64,000 nucleotides of DNA. It comes from Macrophomina tecta. Its lineage: Eukaryota > Ascomycota > Dothideomycetes > Botryosphaeriales > Botryosphaeriaceae. Below the pieces are notes generated by a model. The model searched no databases and had not been told where the DNA came from. It worked only from the letters and a program-made list of their open reading frames with translations. Positions 22,256 through 33,254 of the stretch are shown in pieces. Both the position numbers and the translations under genes were made by a program. Position 1 is the first letter of the stretch; each line of letters begins with the position of its first letter. The stretch lies in NCBI GenBank assembly GCA_024180945.1, contig JAKSGN010000007.1:2852001-2916000 (forward strand), read 5' to 3'.

Positions 22256-22693
22256 AGACACGAATCCCTCACGGCGGGTTTGGTCGCGTAGGGGCCGACC
22301 AAACGGCGGCCAGAGCCCACGGGTAGTGCGCCGATAGATTTTCGTGGCCCGCCAGCGCATCTTCAGGGCCAAGCAAAGTGAAACAAATGTGAGGGGTACG
22401 GTTGAGGGGAGCGGAAAGACTGCCAGTGAAACAAAGAATGCTCCGATTGGGTGCGATGCTGATATAGACAAAATGCGGGGTGTTGACGAGGGAGAATTCG
22501 GAGACATGGACCCTGGGGCGACGAGAATTAAGCGACGACGTCACTCGAGGTCAGCACGGGAGAGCTCCCGAGGTCGGGCGGAGATCCCGTCGTCCCACAT
22601 GGATCGCGCCTTCTAAAGCACCACAGCCATGCTGTCCGCCCTCCGTCCACAACTTGGTTGCCCTCCTCCTCTCCGTCTGCTCCCGCCGTCGCC
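22256..22693. other. Intergenic, promoter of GlcG-like gene
   Basis: 438 bp between two genes in the same direction. No domain-bearing frame and no motif recognised. Confidence 0.35.
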
Positions 22694-23161
22694 ATGTCAG
22701 CAGTCACCCAATCCATTCCCACCTTGACCCTCGCCGCCGCCCAGGCCGCCGCGCGCGCCTGCGAAGCTAAGGCCAAACAAATCGGCGTGCCCATGAACAT
22801 TGCCGTCGTCGACGCCAACACCCACCTCCTTTCCTTCTCGCGCATGGACGGCGCGAAGCTCACCTCCATCAACATCGCCATTGACAAGGCCTTCACCGCC
22901 TCCGGCCACCGCCTGTCCACGTCCGCATACAAGGAGGCCGTCTGGCCCGGCGGCCCCGCGTTCGGCATCAACAATTCGAACGGCGGGAGATTCACAACAA
23001 TTGGTGGAGGTGTTCCCATCAAGGGTCCCAATGGCGAGATCCTTGGTGCTATTGGTTGCAGTACCGGAACTCCGGCTCAGGACGAGGAGGTGTCACAGGC
23101 TGGCATTCAAGCTCTGGAGAAGCTGATCAAGGACGAGGGCAAGCTGAAGGCAAAGCTTTGA
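22694..23161 (+). CDS. GlcG/HbpS-like (DUF336) protein
   Basis: A single exon of 155 aa. The order of motifs is that of the GlcG/HbpS family: a helix ending in KAKQIGVPMNIAVVDANTHL, then SFSRMDGAK, DKAFTASGHR, a Gly-rich loop GGGVPIKGPNGEILGAIG, and a final acidic/basic helix. Bacterial members bind heme or cobalamin or sit in glycolate operons. The fungal ones are small cytosolic proteins of unknown role. The frame is open further upstream, but the ATG at 22694 starts the family-like sequence and has a purine-free but acceptable context (GTCGCCATGT). Confidence 0.88.
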   Translation: MSAVTQSIPTLTLAAAQAAARACEAKAKQIGVPMNIAVVDANTHLLSFSRMDGAKLTSINIAIDKAFTASGHRLSTSAYKEAVWPGGPAFGINNSNGGRFTTIGGGVPIKGPNGEILGAIGCSTGTPAQDEEVSQAGIQALEKLIKDEGKLKAKL

Positions 23162-23335
23162 GCTACGATAAATTGGAATACTACTTCGATGGATTGTATC
23201 ATACGTCCAGTTTTCATACCGTCGTGAGGATTCCCGCAGCGCGACCGGCTGCACTTGTTTGCGTGAGGATGGGACCATTGGCCCTGTATACGTTCTCATG
23301 GGCGGCATTGTGATATTCTCGAGCTGGCGCCGTAT

Positions 23336-24929
23336 TTACTCTAGCCGAACGTAGATTTCAGTGTTGGCCTTCTTCAGCCGGTCCACGTACTCATCACCCA
23401 GGGTGGCAGGCGTCAGAATGCCTCCGCCCAGTCTCTTAGCCTCTGTCTCACCGCCGCGCAGGATAACCATGGCAGCTTCAGCGAGAGCCAAGCCGGTGAA
23501 GTAGTACATGGATCCCTTGAACTTGAGCTCGGCAATAGCACGCTCCTGCTTCGAGCTGTCTGCGATACCCACCGCCTTGTAGTTGGCATAGTCGTTTTTG
23601 GTGGACCTACCACGATTAGCTACTTTGTCGAGGGATGATGGATGCTTTACTTACTCCTTTTCGGGTCCATCGCCAGGCTGGTAGACCAGCTTCTTCAAGA
23701 TCCACCGGACAGGAGGCAGAGCAACCAGTGCCATGCCGAACATCATACCGAAGTGAACCAGAACGCCGACAAGAGTGCTCTTGGCAGCCATATATTCGTT
23801 GAACTGGAATTTGGGACCGTAAAGCTTTCCGCCGTCGAGCAAACCCCAGCTCCTCTGCACAATGGCGGCATCGACCTTGGCTTGAACCCAGTCCGTGAGA
23901 ATTCCAAGATCCTTGTCTTGACGAACACCCAAGACCTTGGTCATGAGACCGTGGGAGGAGGTGCTGGACTGGGGCTGTACAGGAGAAAGAGCGAATGGCT
24001 TCAAAGACTTGCCGATATCCAGCAGGCTGTAATGGTCGAACAGGGATAACGCAGTCAGAAGGGTGCCGCCAGAAGGCTTCGCTTTCAACTCGGCCGCATT
24101 CAGGACCTCGGCGGTACCCAGGCCAAGGGTCTTGCGAATATGAGTAGCAACAACGTAGGCGATGATGTCTGCCGGAACGCTATCCACGCCGCACTGGGGA
24201 ATCATCTGAATATATTGTTAGTGGACGGACACGCTGTGTGAAGCGAGCAAAGCCTTCAACACATTTGAACCAATAGAAAGTGAGCAAAAGAACAGAGATG
24301 TTTGTAGCCACGAAGCTGTCAAGGGCGGTAAGCCTTGCGATAAGGAATACCATCCAGGATACGCCTCATGTTGAAGCAAGCATTTGAAGCTGAGAATTAG
24401 GGGTGTGAACTTACGATGGCACCGTTACTCTTTGCCGTATCATGGTACTTCTTGATCATCTCATGGACCCAGGGGACCTCGCCGGTGCTGAGCACGTCAG
24501 CATAAATCAACCAGGCCTAGAATGAAGAGCCTACCTGTCGATATAGTGGGTGCCGTGCTTGGCACATGCCTCCACGACTGGAGTGCCATACTTCATGAAC
24601 GGTCCGACAGTCGTAATGATAAGGCGGGTGCTCTTTGCGAGTGAATCGAGCTCCTCGCCTTTGAGCTCGAGCACTTTGATATCTTGAACTAACGTTAGAT
24701 GCACGCAGCTATCACAACATCAATTCAGGACGCTACCAGGCTGAGGTCTATCCGGGTTGAACTTCTTCAGTTCCTCGGCAACATTGGCCAGCTTCTTCTC
24801 ATTGCGTCCAGCGATTGCCCACTTGAGGTCAGTTGGAAGGCTGGTCGCGATGTGCTCTGCAGTGAGCTTGCCGGTGTATCCAGTGGCTCCAAGGAGCACG
24901 AGCTCGTACTGGCGCGAAGTGTCGGACAT
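23336..24929 (-). CDS. Saccharopine dehydrogenase-like oxidoreductase
   Basis: Five exons on the minus strand: 24737-24929, 24535-24688, 24415-24487, 23655-24205 and 23336-23606. They encode 413 aa, close to the SCCPDH family length. Marks are the Rossmann loop VLLGATGYTGKLTAEH, WAIAGRNEKKL, LIITTVGPFMKYG, YIDSTGEVPWV and CGVDSVPADI. A hydrophobic segment (VGVLVHFGMMFGMALVALPPV) near residue 300 may touch membranes; homologues are found on lipid droplets or membranes and are sometimes called trans-acting enoyl reductases. It is not the lysine-pathway enzyme proper. The intron at 24206-24414 is long (209 nt). It diverges from the ribosomal protein eL43 gene. Confidence 0.92.
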
Positions 24930-25571
24930 TTTAGGTTTGCTTGGTTGGGGACTAAGTGAGGTGCTAGCAACAATAGGCTGCACGACCGGAGAAATGAGCT
25001 CGCGACCAGGACTTGGTCTGTGATCTCGGGGAAGCAAACAGAAGCGGAGAGATAGAGCCGCCGCGAGTGATCAGGTGAGGGAAGCTACCAAACAAGCAGT
25101 AAAGAGGGGGGCCCAGTGCCAGAAGCCTACCGATTCCGACCGTTGGTAACGCAAGAGTCACGGAAAGCAAGGAATCAAATGAAGAAGGGTCCCGTGCCGA
25201 ACCTCGGCCACAGCTTTCGACGTCATAAAAGCGACACGGCAACAAGTTCGAAAGCAGCTGTGCTGCAAAGATGCTTCTGGGATCCAGTAGTCTCGCGAAT
25301 GTCGCGGATGGGGCGGGAAATCGCAGGGGAATCCCCAACAGCACTCCGCAGGCCAAAGAGGTGCATTAGCATGCAAACGGCATGAGGGTGTGCAGGTGGT
25401 GAATAGTGCTGGCTGAGACGCGCTAATCCTTGTTTGGAGCTAGCGGCTCGCAACCGCTTGGCGGCCACAACGGCAAGTGCGAAATGCGCCCTCGCCAAAA
25501 TCTCTCGTCAAGGACGACTTGCAGACAACCCACACCTTCGACCTCACAACCCTTCCACAACCACCGACAAG
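24930..25571. promoter_or_regulatory. Divergent promoter region, oxidoreductase / eL43
   Basis: 642 bp between divergent starts. Nothing specific is seen beyond a pyrimidine/AC-rich run (CACAACCCTTCCACAACCACC) just before the eL43 ATG, which is common in ribosomal protein leaders. Confidence 0.35.
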
Positions 25572-26109
25572 ATGACGAAGCGCACCAAGAGTAAGTTGAA
25601 TCACTCGCTGTTTCTCGAATTTTTACAGCCGCTAACTCCTCGGCAGAGGTCGGCATCACCGGCAAGGTCAGTTTACCAGTTTCAGAGCGCAGGTACCGCA
25701 AATACTGAATGACGGACAGTACGGCACCCGCTACGGTGCTTCCCTGCGTAAGCAGGTGAAGAAGGTAAGCGCACAGTGATCAATCGCGAGCTGCGGCGAC
25801 TGGAGCTAACAGCATTTCAGATGGAAATCACCCAGCACGCCCGCTACACCTGCACCTTCTGCGGCAAGGTTACCGTCAAGCGTCACTCCGTCGGCATCTG
25901 GAACTGCAGGTCCTGCAAGAAGACCATCGCTGGTGGCGCCTACACCGTCTCGTAAGTTGCGGCGACCGGCAATCTGGAATGGGCGGAGCTGGACGGAGAT
26001 GGGCGCGATTTTGGAGGAGATAGAAGCTGACTGTGCAATGCTTAGGACTCCCGCCGCGGCTGCCACGAGGTCGACGATCCGCCGTCTGAGGGAGATTGCT
26101 GAGGTTTAA
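25572..26109 (+). CDS. RPL43: 60S ribosomal protein eL43 (L43/L37A)
   Basis: Five small exons: 25572-25590, 25648-25667, 25720-25764, 25821-25951 and 26046-26109. They encode 92 aa, the exact family length. The sequence starts MTKRTKKVGITGKYGTRYGA. It carries the zinc ribbon CTFCGK...NCRSC and ends in a basic helix [13 protein letters not shown]. It is a component of the large ribosomal subunit. Two exons are only 19 and 20 nt, which is why simple open-frame searches miss the gene. High intron density near the start is typical for ribosomal protein genes in these fungi. Confidence 0.97.
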
Positions 26110-26944
26110 GGGTGCGGAGTTTTCGGAAAATTACGACAACGGTGCCTGGGTATTTTCTCTTTGTTTAGGGTTCCGGTCATCACACGGCATGCGGCGACTT
26201 CCAGTCGATAGAACCCCAAAATTACGACCGAATCTAAAGCGGATCGGGACGAATACAAAGAATGAAGAACAACCCTGTCACCAAAATTCTCAGGATGTGT
26301 AGAGATCGGCTTGCTGTGTCCACGAACAAACGAAACCCCGTCGGCTGGCTGCGTCGCGCCTGTTTCTCCCCTTTTCCGCACCCGCACCTGGCAGCAGAGT
26401 GGATGCGCCCTGGAGATCCGCACTGGCAGACGATCGTATTGAAGCCACGGCCATCGTAGTAATGTCGGATCGCTGCTCGAATTGGCCGGGGTGCTAAATG
26501 AGGCTCGGCACGGGCGCGCGGGCGGTAAGGCTGCAAGGCGGTAAGACAGACGTAGACGGCCGGACGATCTCCAGGTTGTAGGCAGCGTGAGAAGCGCGGC
26601 GCGTGATGGGCGCCAGTGCCGCCAGGGCGGTGCTTCGCAGGTGCGCTTGTGCTTGCCAGATCCCGCTTCCTCACCACCCTCCTACGAGTCAGCAGTCGGA
26701 TAAATGACCTCGCAGACGCAGCCCGCATTCGAGCTGGGCCATATTGCACGTGTTCTGACTGGCGGTAGGCGGTCGCGGCAGCCTAATCCGGCTAGGGCAG
26801 TGCTTTAGCGTCATTCATAATCCCCGCCGCGCCGGCTCAGTCCTCTGACCTCTTCCATTTAAACCTCCAGCCGACGCCTGCGAACCTTGATGCGCGCCCT
26901 TTGCCAAACTCTCACCTGTGCTCCTTCATTCCCCTCCTGCCCCC
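26110..26944. other. Intergenic, promoter of RING-PHD gene
   Basis: About 0.8 kb. Overlapping short frames on both strands lack domains. A CT/CCT-rich stretch directly precedes the next ATG. Confidence 0.35.
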
Positions 26945-29073
26945 ATGGCCGAGACCTGCATTGTCTGTCTCGGCGACCTGCTCTCTGACCCCTCCGAGCC
27001 GCCACCGACCGAGGACCAAGCTCCGCATGTCGCAGACGGCTCGCTTGAAGCTGCGCACCTAAGCACCCAACCTGACAAGGCCCACGACAAGCCGGCCACG
27101 CCCGACGCTTCCGACGATGCGCTCCCTGCCGACGACGACATCATAGCTCACCTACTTCCCTGCGGACACAACCTGCACAACGAGTGCCTGAAGCCATGGG
27201 TCGAGCGTGCCAACAGCTGCCCCATCTGCCGTGCAAGCTTCAATGAGGTTCAGTTATTAGCCAAACTAGGAGGTAAGTGGACATTGCCGGTGTGATGCAC
27301 AGCGTGTTCTGGCAGGAAAAACGATCTGGTTCGACCGACGGTTGTATCCAAGGCGATTCTCCGCTCTGGCCTTTCATGCCCGTGGGTGCTTCCAGTGTTC
27401 TTGTGTCGCGTCCAGAAAATTGTACAGAAGTGCTTAATACTAATTTGCTCACGACAGGCAGAGTCTTCTCATCCTATGGCGTCGAGGATAAACAGCAAGT
27501 GGCTGAGCTGGACCCCATAACTCTCGGCGATGATCTGCTCGAGCCTCCCGTAGATCCATGCATGGTCTGCGAGGATTTTGGAGACGAGGATCAGTTGATG
27601 CTGTGCGATAGCTGCGACAAATTGTGCCATGTCTTCTGCGCCGGTCTTGATGAAGTTCCCGCCGGCGAATGGTATTGCCAACACTGCATGGAAGACCCAT
27701 ACACTCTGGGCCAACGGGAACGTGAACGCCAGCACAACCGGTCCGCAGTCACCTCTCGGCTTACGCGGCGCGAACGCGCAATTCGCTCCAATCGGAGAAG
27801 GGCTGATTCCTGGGCCCGGGTCTGGCAAGAAGTCAACCGTCGCACTGGAATTGACCTCGACTTCCCCTTCGATGATGATCGTATCGAAGCTCAGCGCCGA
27901 GAACTCCACGCTTACCAGAGAAGAGTTCAAGCAGCAGAGCGGCAAGGCGGTGCTGGTAGATTTCGGCAGAATGCTGCTGCTGCCCTTCTGGGTCCTGGCC
28001 GTGCACGGCCCGAACCTCCAGCCCCCGAGTCACAGGACGAACTTCGTGCTTGGAATGCTTTCGAGAAGGCTAGGGAAGTGGCTGCCCCAGCAAACAGGAG
28101 GAAACGGCGTTCTCCGTCCGGTTCCCCGAGCGAACCTCAGCCTGAACCGGAACGGGCTCTCAAACGACCTCGCACCCGGCGCGCAACTGCGACCGCCACC
28201 AACGATAATGGCGAGTCATCATCTTCTTCTGCGGCCCGGGGAAGCGCCCCAAGCGCCGCTGCTACTACTGCTGCCAGTACCGCCACGTCAATGTCAAATC
28301 GTCCCGGCTCCAAGTCTGCTGCGGACAACTCGGGATCCAATTTCCTGCAGTCTCTGCTGAAAGAAGTAGAGACGTCCACCCCGACATCTGAATCTGTCCC
28401 TGCGCGGCAACAGGTGGCAGCAATGCGTGCATTTGAGCCATCGTCACCCCCTCAAATGTCTTCCCCGGTTGGCTCGCCTGTCGGCTCGGGAATCATCACC
28501 CCTCGCGCCATGACCCCGCCGCCCCTGACGCTAGCGAGACCATCGTCTCCCTTACTGTCCTCGACCATCACGCCAATATTCCCCACGGCGCCACAATTTG
28601 CGCCATACTCGCCTGCTGATGATGACCGATTTGCACACGAATACAATGAAGGCGCAGTGGAGAGACCACCCAGGAAAAGACGTGGTTCGCAACAGTCGGC
28701 ACTCGCCAGTCCCCCTCGCTCGAAGGACGCTTCGCCTACACGCGCAAACATGTCTTACTCCACAAAGTCCGAGATACAGCGCATGGTCAAATCGGCTCTC
28801 AAACCACTTTATCAGCAGAAGGAAGTCAGCAAAGATGAATATACTGATATCAACATGAACATTTCACGGATGATGTACGAAAGGGTTGGTGGTGCCGCTA
28901 GCCTTGCGGATCAAAGAACGAGGGAGAAGTGGCAACAGGTTGCCTCTGAAGAGGTGGATAAGGCGGTCAAAGCTCTAAGGACGGACGAGCTCTCACCCAG
29001 AGCGGAAAGCTCCACAAGCGGCGAAGGTGTTTCATTGGTTAATGATTCTTTAATGGCGAATGGTACTTCTTAG
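26945..29073 (+). CDS. RING finger plus PHD finger protein (PHRF1/Asr1-like)
   Basis: Exons 26945-27272 and 27458-29073 give 647 aa. The RING finger is split by a long loop. Its first Cys pair (CIVC) is at residues 5-8; after about 65 acidic, low-complexity residues come [16 protein letters not shown] and SCPICR. A PHD finger follows at about 144-187 ([31 protein letters not shown]). The rest is disordered, Ser/Pro-rich and basic, and a conserved helix ([18 protein letters not shown]) sits near the end. The pairing suggests a ubiquitin ligase that reads histone tails or the RNA polymerase II tail, as for yeast Asr1 and human PHRF1. The intron (185 nt) has no other candidate splice that keeps the join GGRVFSSYG. 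Confidence 0.92.
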
Positions 29074-29780
29074 GGTAGAAGATTTTACTGGACGCGGCGT
29101 CTAGAGCTCTTCCATGGTCGTTTCACTTTACAAGGCGTTTTTGTTTCAAAGCTGAGCATTAGCGGAACATGCACATCTTGGCGCGGCGTACTGGGCTTCT
29201 TCCTGGGTCGGCGGGTTACTCGGGATGAATGACGTACGAATTAGATACCCTACTCGGCTTTACATCTCCAGAGGAAAGATTTGGAGCATTTGACAAGACC
29301 GTTATTTCACATAGCAGAAAGAGATAATCGCACCTTTTTGGAGGCATTTTTTTCTGTTCAGTGGTATTCTTTTGGCACGTAAATGTTTTGGATAGAATGA
29401 GAGGAATTTCTGCGGATGATTGATGACGTAGCCTCTAGCATGTAGCGATCGGGCACTTTCATTTCGATAGCCAAAGTGGATTAGGGTACAGAGTCTGTTG
29501 CAAAAGTATTGCAACAGCTACGCGGAGAGCTGGAGCATTCGTCCGGACGTAAGTGTGATCGGTGTTTCTTTTTTTACATTTTTTTTTTCTGTTCGACTAC
29601 ATCCTGACATAAGGCTTAAACCTTCCATGGTAAGGACAGATTTCAACACTCGTGATAGCGACATTATAGAAGATATGTCAGGACAATAGGCCCTGGCATA
29701 CCCTTAGGGTGCTTATACCGTGCGTTCCACGTGCTTATCACGTGCTACGCACGGGCCCCCAGTATATAACGCCACCAAGG

Positions 29781-29811
29781 GGTGAATCCTGCACTACTAA
29801 GGATTCGCACC
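29781..29811. repeat. Inverted repeat (potential hairpin)
   Basis: Left arm GGTGAATCCT and right arm AGGATTCGCACC pair with one unpaired base; the loop is about nine bases. It lies outside genes. Function unknown. Confidence 0.6.
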
Positions 29812-30166
29812 TGAGAATATACGACTCTTCTGAAGGCTCCCTGCTTATAACCAGCCCATTTGCTCACAAGATATTACACGTGAGCTGCCCCATTGTGGCC
29901 TCTCGAGTGGTTTGAGACAAAGAAATCAGAGGGACGACGATGCGTTTCACATGGAAAATTTCACATGCAATTCTCAAGCGTCCTCCGGCAGGACCAGATC
30001 CAGGGGCGGATCGGAAATGGAAACTGACCGGTTCTCATGGGAACTCTTTCTCGGGCGGGGTGTTTGCAATCCTCACAAGCGTGTAGCGAAAGAGGGCGTG
30101 TGCTCGACAACTTCGCTCCAACCAACTCACAAGCACAAGACCATCCTAGGCCAGTAGCTCTCATCC

Positions 30167-30209
30167 AAAAAAAAAAAAAAAAAAAAGGAAGAAAGAAAGA
30201 AAGAAAATA
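30167..30209. repeat. A20 tract followed by GAAA microsatellite
   Basis: A run of 20 A, then about five GAAA units. Non-coding, downstream of the second MFS gene. Confidence 0.85.
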
Positions 30210-30398
30210 AGAAAGGACAAGCGACTTAGATGTCGCTAAAGGAACGAGAGGTCTGATCTGTGTCATTGTGCAGATTTTTCGGAAGCGGTGACTATTATCT
30301 TCACTTCACTGGTGCATAAACACGCAGGACGCACGCATGCACCCCCAAATCCCGCTCTCTTCACGGCTTCAGCACCTCTCAATCGACCCCCTTCCGCC

Positions 30399-32250
30399 CT
30401 ACAAGACATACCTAAACCCGCCATCCATGCCCTCATTCCCTTCCACCCTCCCGCTCACCCACGCCCTCCTCTCGACGCCACACCCGCTCGGCCCGCCCTC
30501 CCTATCCGCGACCCTGTTCCGCCAGACATACAGTGCGCGCACGAGCAGCACGATGATGATGCCGACGGCCTCGACGGCCAGGACGGTGATCTTGGCGGGG
30601 AGGTAGTGAGGGGCGTCGCGAGCTTGGAAAGTCTGGGGGCCGATGATGTTGCCGAGGCTGAAGGCGACGAGGACCATGCCGGAGCCGGTGATCTTCTTGG
30701 TGTAGCCGGCGAAGTTGGCGCCGACAAGGGCGTAGCTGTTTTTGAGGTTTGGTGGTCAGCTCTGTGTAAGGTCTACCTTTCCTCTCGTATCTCTCGTTTA
30801 CTACGTTGTTGGGGTGAGGGTTGGCTGATGGATGGATCGATGGTCGATGGATGTACAGAATTTTCCCAGATTCAAAAAAAAAAAAAAAAAAGAGAGAGAG
30901 AGAGAGAGGGAGGGAGGGAGGGAGAGAGGGAGAGAGAGAGAGCGAGCGTAAACATACGTCAGGGCCAATGGTGCAACCGTGCAATTAACGAGATAAATCC
31001 CAGCCAAAAGACCCGCCTGATTCCCCTTTGGCAAAAACGACATCAAAGCCGCGCCCAGCAAGGTCGGGAGCAGGATCAGCGCGATCACGGTGGTGCGTTG
31101 CCAGCCGCGGACAATGGAGTGGGTAGTCAGTAGCGTCGCGGCGATGGAAACGAGGCCGGAGGGCATGTTGAGCAGCGCCGCCTCGCGGGCCGTGTAGCCG
31201 AAGCCCTTGATCAGGATAGATGAGTACGTCGTGATGACACCGCTGGGCGTGGTGGTGAGCAAGGTCAGCAGCGCGAGTAGCCAGGCCTGCGTGTCGGCGA
31301 GCGCAGCGAGGGTACCACGCGCGGAGAAGATCTTGGGGCCCGTCCCTGCGCGGTCCGCGGCGAGGCGAGCCGCGATGTGGGCTTTTTCGGAGGGAGTGAG
31401 GAAGGGTGCGGAGGCGAGGGTAGAAGGGAGAAGGGCGAGGCAGAGCAGCGCGGCGATGATGTTCGCGGCGCCGACGGCGACGAACATGATGCGCCAGCCG
31501 GCGAAGGGGAGCGTGGCAGGGGCGTGCTGCGCAGCGAAAGAGACAAGGCCGCCGATGATCTGGCCTACACCGAGACCGCAGTACCAGAGGCCGTAGCGGA
31601 ATGTGGATTCGGCTTTTGTGTAGTACATGGAAGTGATCATGATCAGTGCGGGACCAATGACGGCTTCGCAGATGCCCAGAGCGATGCGGCAGGCCAGGAT
31701 TCCGGCGAAATTGACACAGGCGGATGAACAACAGAGGATGACGCCCCAGAGAAAGACGTTGACTGAGAGAACCTTGATGACAGAGTATCGTTGGACGAGA
31801 GCGCCTTTACAGGTCAGGTATCATGGAGACAAGAGGCGTGGATGGCATGATTGCTGACCTTGAGGAAACTCCGCAAGACCGAAGCCGATGAAGAAAGCGG
31901 TGGCCATCCAAGAGAAGTCATTGCCTTTCATGCCCAAATCTTTTTGGATCCCCATGAGCTATACGGCAGTCAATTGTAGTACACCAGGCACCGTTGCCAT
32001 GATCGAACGTACATTGGCATACTGTAGCACACTCAGTGATGGTGAACTTCAGAACAGTGTAGACCGGGGAACTTACGTTAACAACAACCTTATCTAGAAA
32101 CTGTAGGAAGTAAGTCAAGAAGAGAACTGGAACGATCTTCCAGTCGACCTTCCTGTACAGTGCCTTTTCATTAATTTCACCCTCAGGCACGCCGTCGTCA
32201 GACGAATCTCTGCGAAACCTCAATTCAGGATGAAGAGCCTTTTCTTCCAT
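30399..32250 (-). CDS. MFS transporter, allantoate permease/Dal5-like
   Basis: Exons on the minus strand: 32077-32250, 32013-32021 (9 nt), 31859-31958, 30958-31804 and 30399-30735. They encode 488 aa. The N-terminal VDWKIVPVLFLTYFLQFLDKV, GNDFSWMATAFFIGF, CEAVIGPALIMITSMYYTKAE and FAGYTKKITGSG blocks are those of anion:cation symporters. The 9-nt exon supplies Tyr-Ala-Asn, giving the family string KVVVNYANLMGIQKDLG. The last intron (222 nt) contains A18 and a long GA/CT microsatellite. The substrate is unknown. It shares the family with the transporter at 19.5-21.1 kb but is clearly divergent. The next genes are a broken alpha/beta hydrolase and a FAD monooxygenase, so a small catabolic set is possible. 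Confidence 0.9.
30874..30948. repeat. A18 plus GA/GGGA microsatellite inside an intron
   Basis: The tract lies within the last intron of the MFS gene. Read on the sense strand it is a CT-rich run followed by T18. It lengthens an otherwise short intron and is likely variable between strains. Confidence 0.85.
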
Positions 32251-33254
32251 TTGTGCCACGAACAGCCATACACGAAGACAGAGAATGTGGGCGAGAAGAA
32301 CAAAAGGCAAGGTGCAGAAAACGGAAAGGCCGTGTGGCTGTGTTTCCGACACCACTTGCCCGGGTTGCAGGGACCTTTATCAGCATTGCGCTGCAGTTCT
32401 GTGGACGAAACCAGACACGGAAGGAGGGTTCATGATCTGCAAAAAAAAATCGACACAAAATAAGCACTTGCCGGATAACCGCAGCATTGACGGGCTGGAA
32501 CACACTCCGTACCCTGGCCTGCACCACCCGCAGTGGATCTGACGACTTGCATTGCCAAGAGACGGAGCCTTATGCTTTCGGTCGCGTAGCATGCAAGCCA
32601 AGATTACATTAAGCTGCAATCTGTTCAAGCAAGGGTGGGAAACTTGTATTGGGTTGTTTTTACCGGCTGCTGCATTTCCGTAGAATCGGTAGGACCCCGC
32701 TCGTGCACCAGAAATCTGTCGTGTGAATCGTCGCTTCAGCACTTTCCTCGTTCTGGAGCTGGTGCCGCGCCATATTGCCCGGGCATTCTGCAAGTGGTAA
32801 CACGAGGCCGTGCCACCTCTATATTGCGGTGTCTTGGCTTTGCATGATTTTTTCACTGTCCTGGACGAAGAGTTTCTGTTGTTCGTCCTAGTAAATCTTC
32901 CGGCCCTTATCGTATTATTGGACTCCCTGGTTGACCTTCGTCGCAGAAAACTGCCCATCGGCCGAGTACTTTGGAGCCGCAAGAGGCACCAGCTCAGAAA
33001 TAACGTGGTATCTGCAAGACATTGATGTCCATTTTCGGCCCAGGGTGCACTTTTGAGAAGGATATCGCGGAATTGTAAGCCAAGTTGCAGCGAATTCGCT
33101 GCCGGGCAAGCCGAAAGGGACCGCTGATGTCTGCAAGGCACAGTTGGACAGATCCTTGAACCGTGGTGCAGCCAATCGTAATAATGTTTTCCTTTTGTTC
33201 TCGTGCAAGTGGGATTTGAGAGTAACGCGAATTCGGAAAGTCAAAGATCGGTGA
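32251..33254. other. Intergenic, no gene recognised
   Basis: About 1 kb between the MFS start and the hydrolase 3' end. The longest open frame (about 250 codons, minus strand) has the composition of random sequence and no domain. Nothing else is seen. Confidence 0.45.

Larger units (their letters stand above)
29074..30398. other. Gene-poor stretch with hairpin, E-box-like sites and A-tract
   Basis: 1.3 kb without a recognisable gene, AT-richer than its surroundings. It holds a strong inverted repeat at 29781-29811, three CACGTG palindromes (29728-29733, 29739-29744, 29877-29882), and an A20 run at 30167-30186 followed by a GAAA repeat. It may include remnants of an old insertion, but I cannot identify any element. 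Confidence 0.4.

Noticed and set aside
23336..24929. Saccharopine dehydrogenase of lysine synthesis
   Set aside because: The sequence has the SCCPDH-type length and blocks, including a hydrophobic segment, not those of Lys1 or Lys9.
19455..32250. The two MFS genes as a tandem duplication
   Set aside because: They share a family but differ strongly in sequence and intron positions, and lie 9 kb apart with unrelated genes between.
32380..33141. A 253-codon minus-strand frame in the gap before the hydrolase
   Set aside because: Composition is random-like, there is no known domain and no good start context; I treat it as chance.
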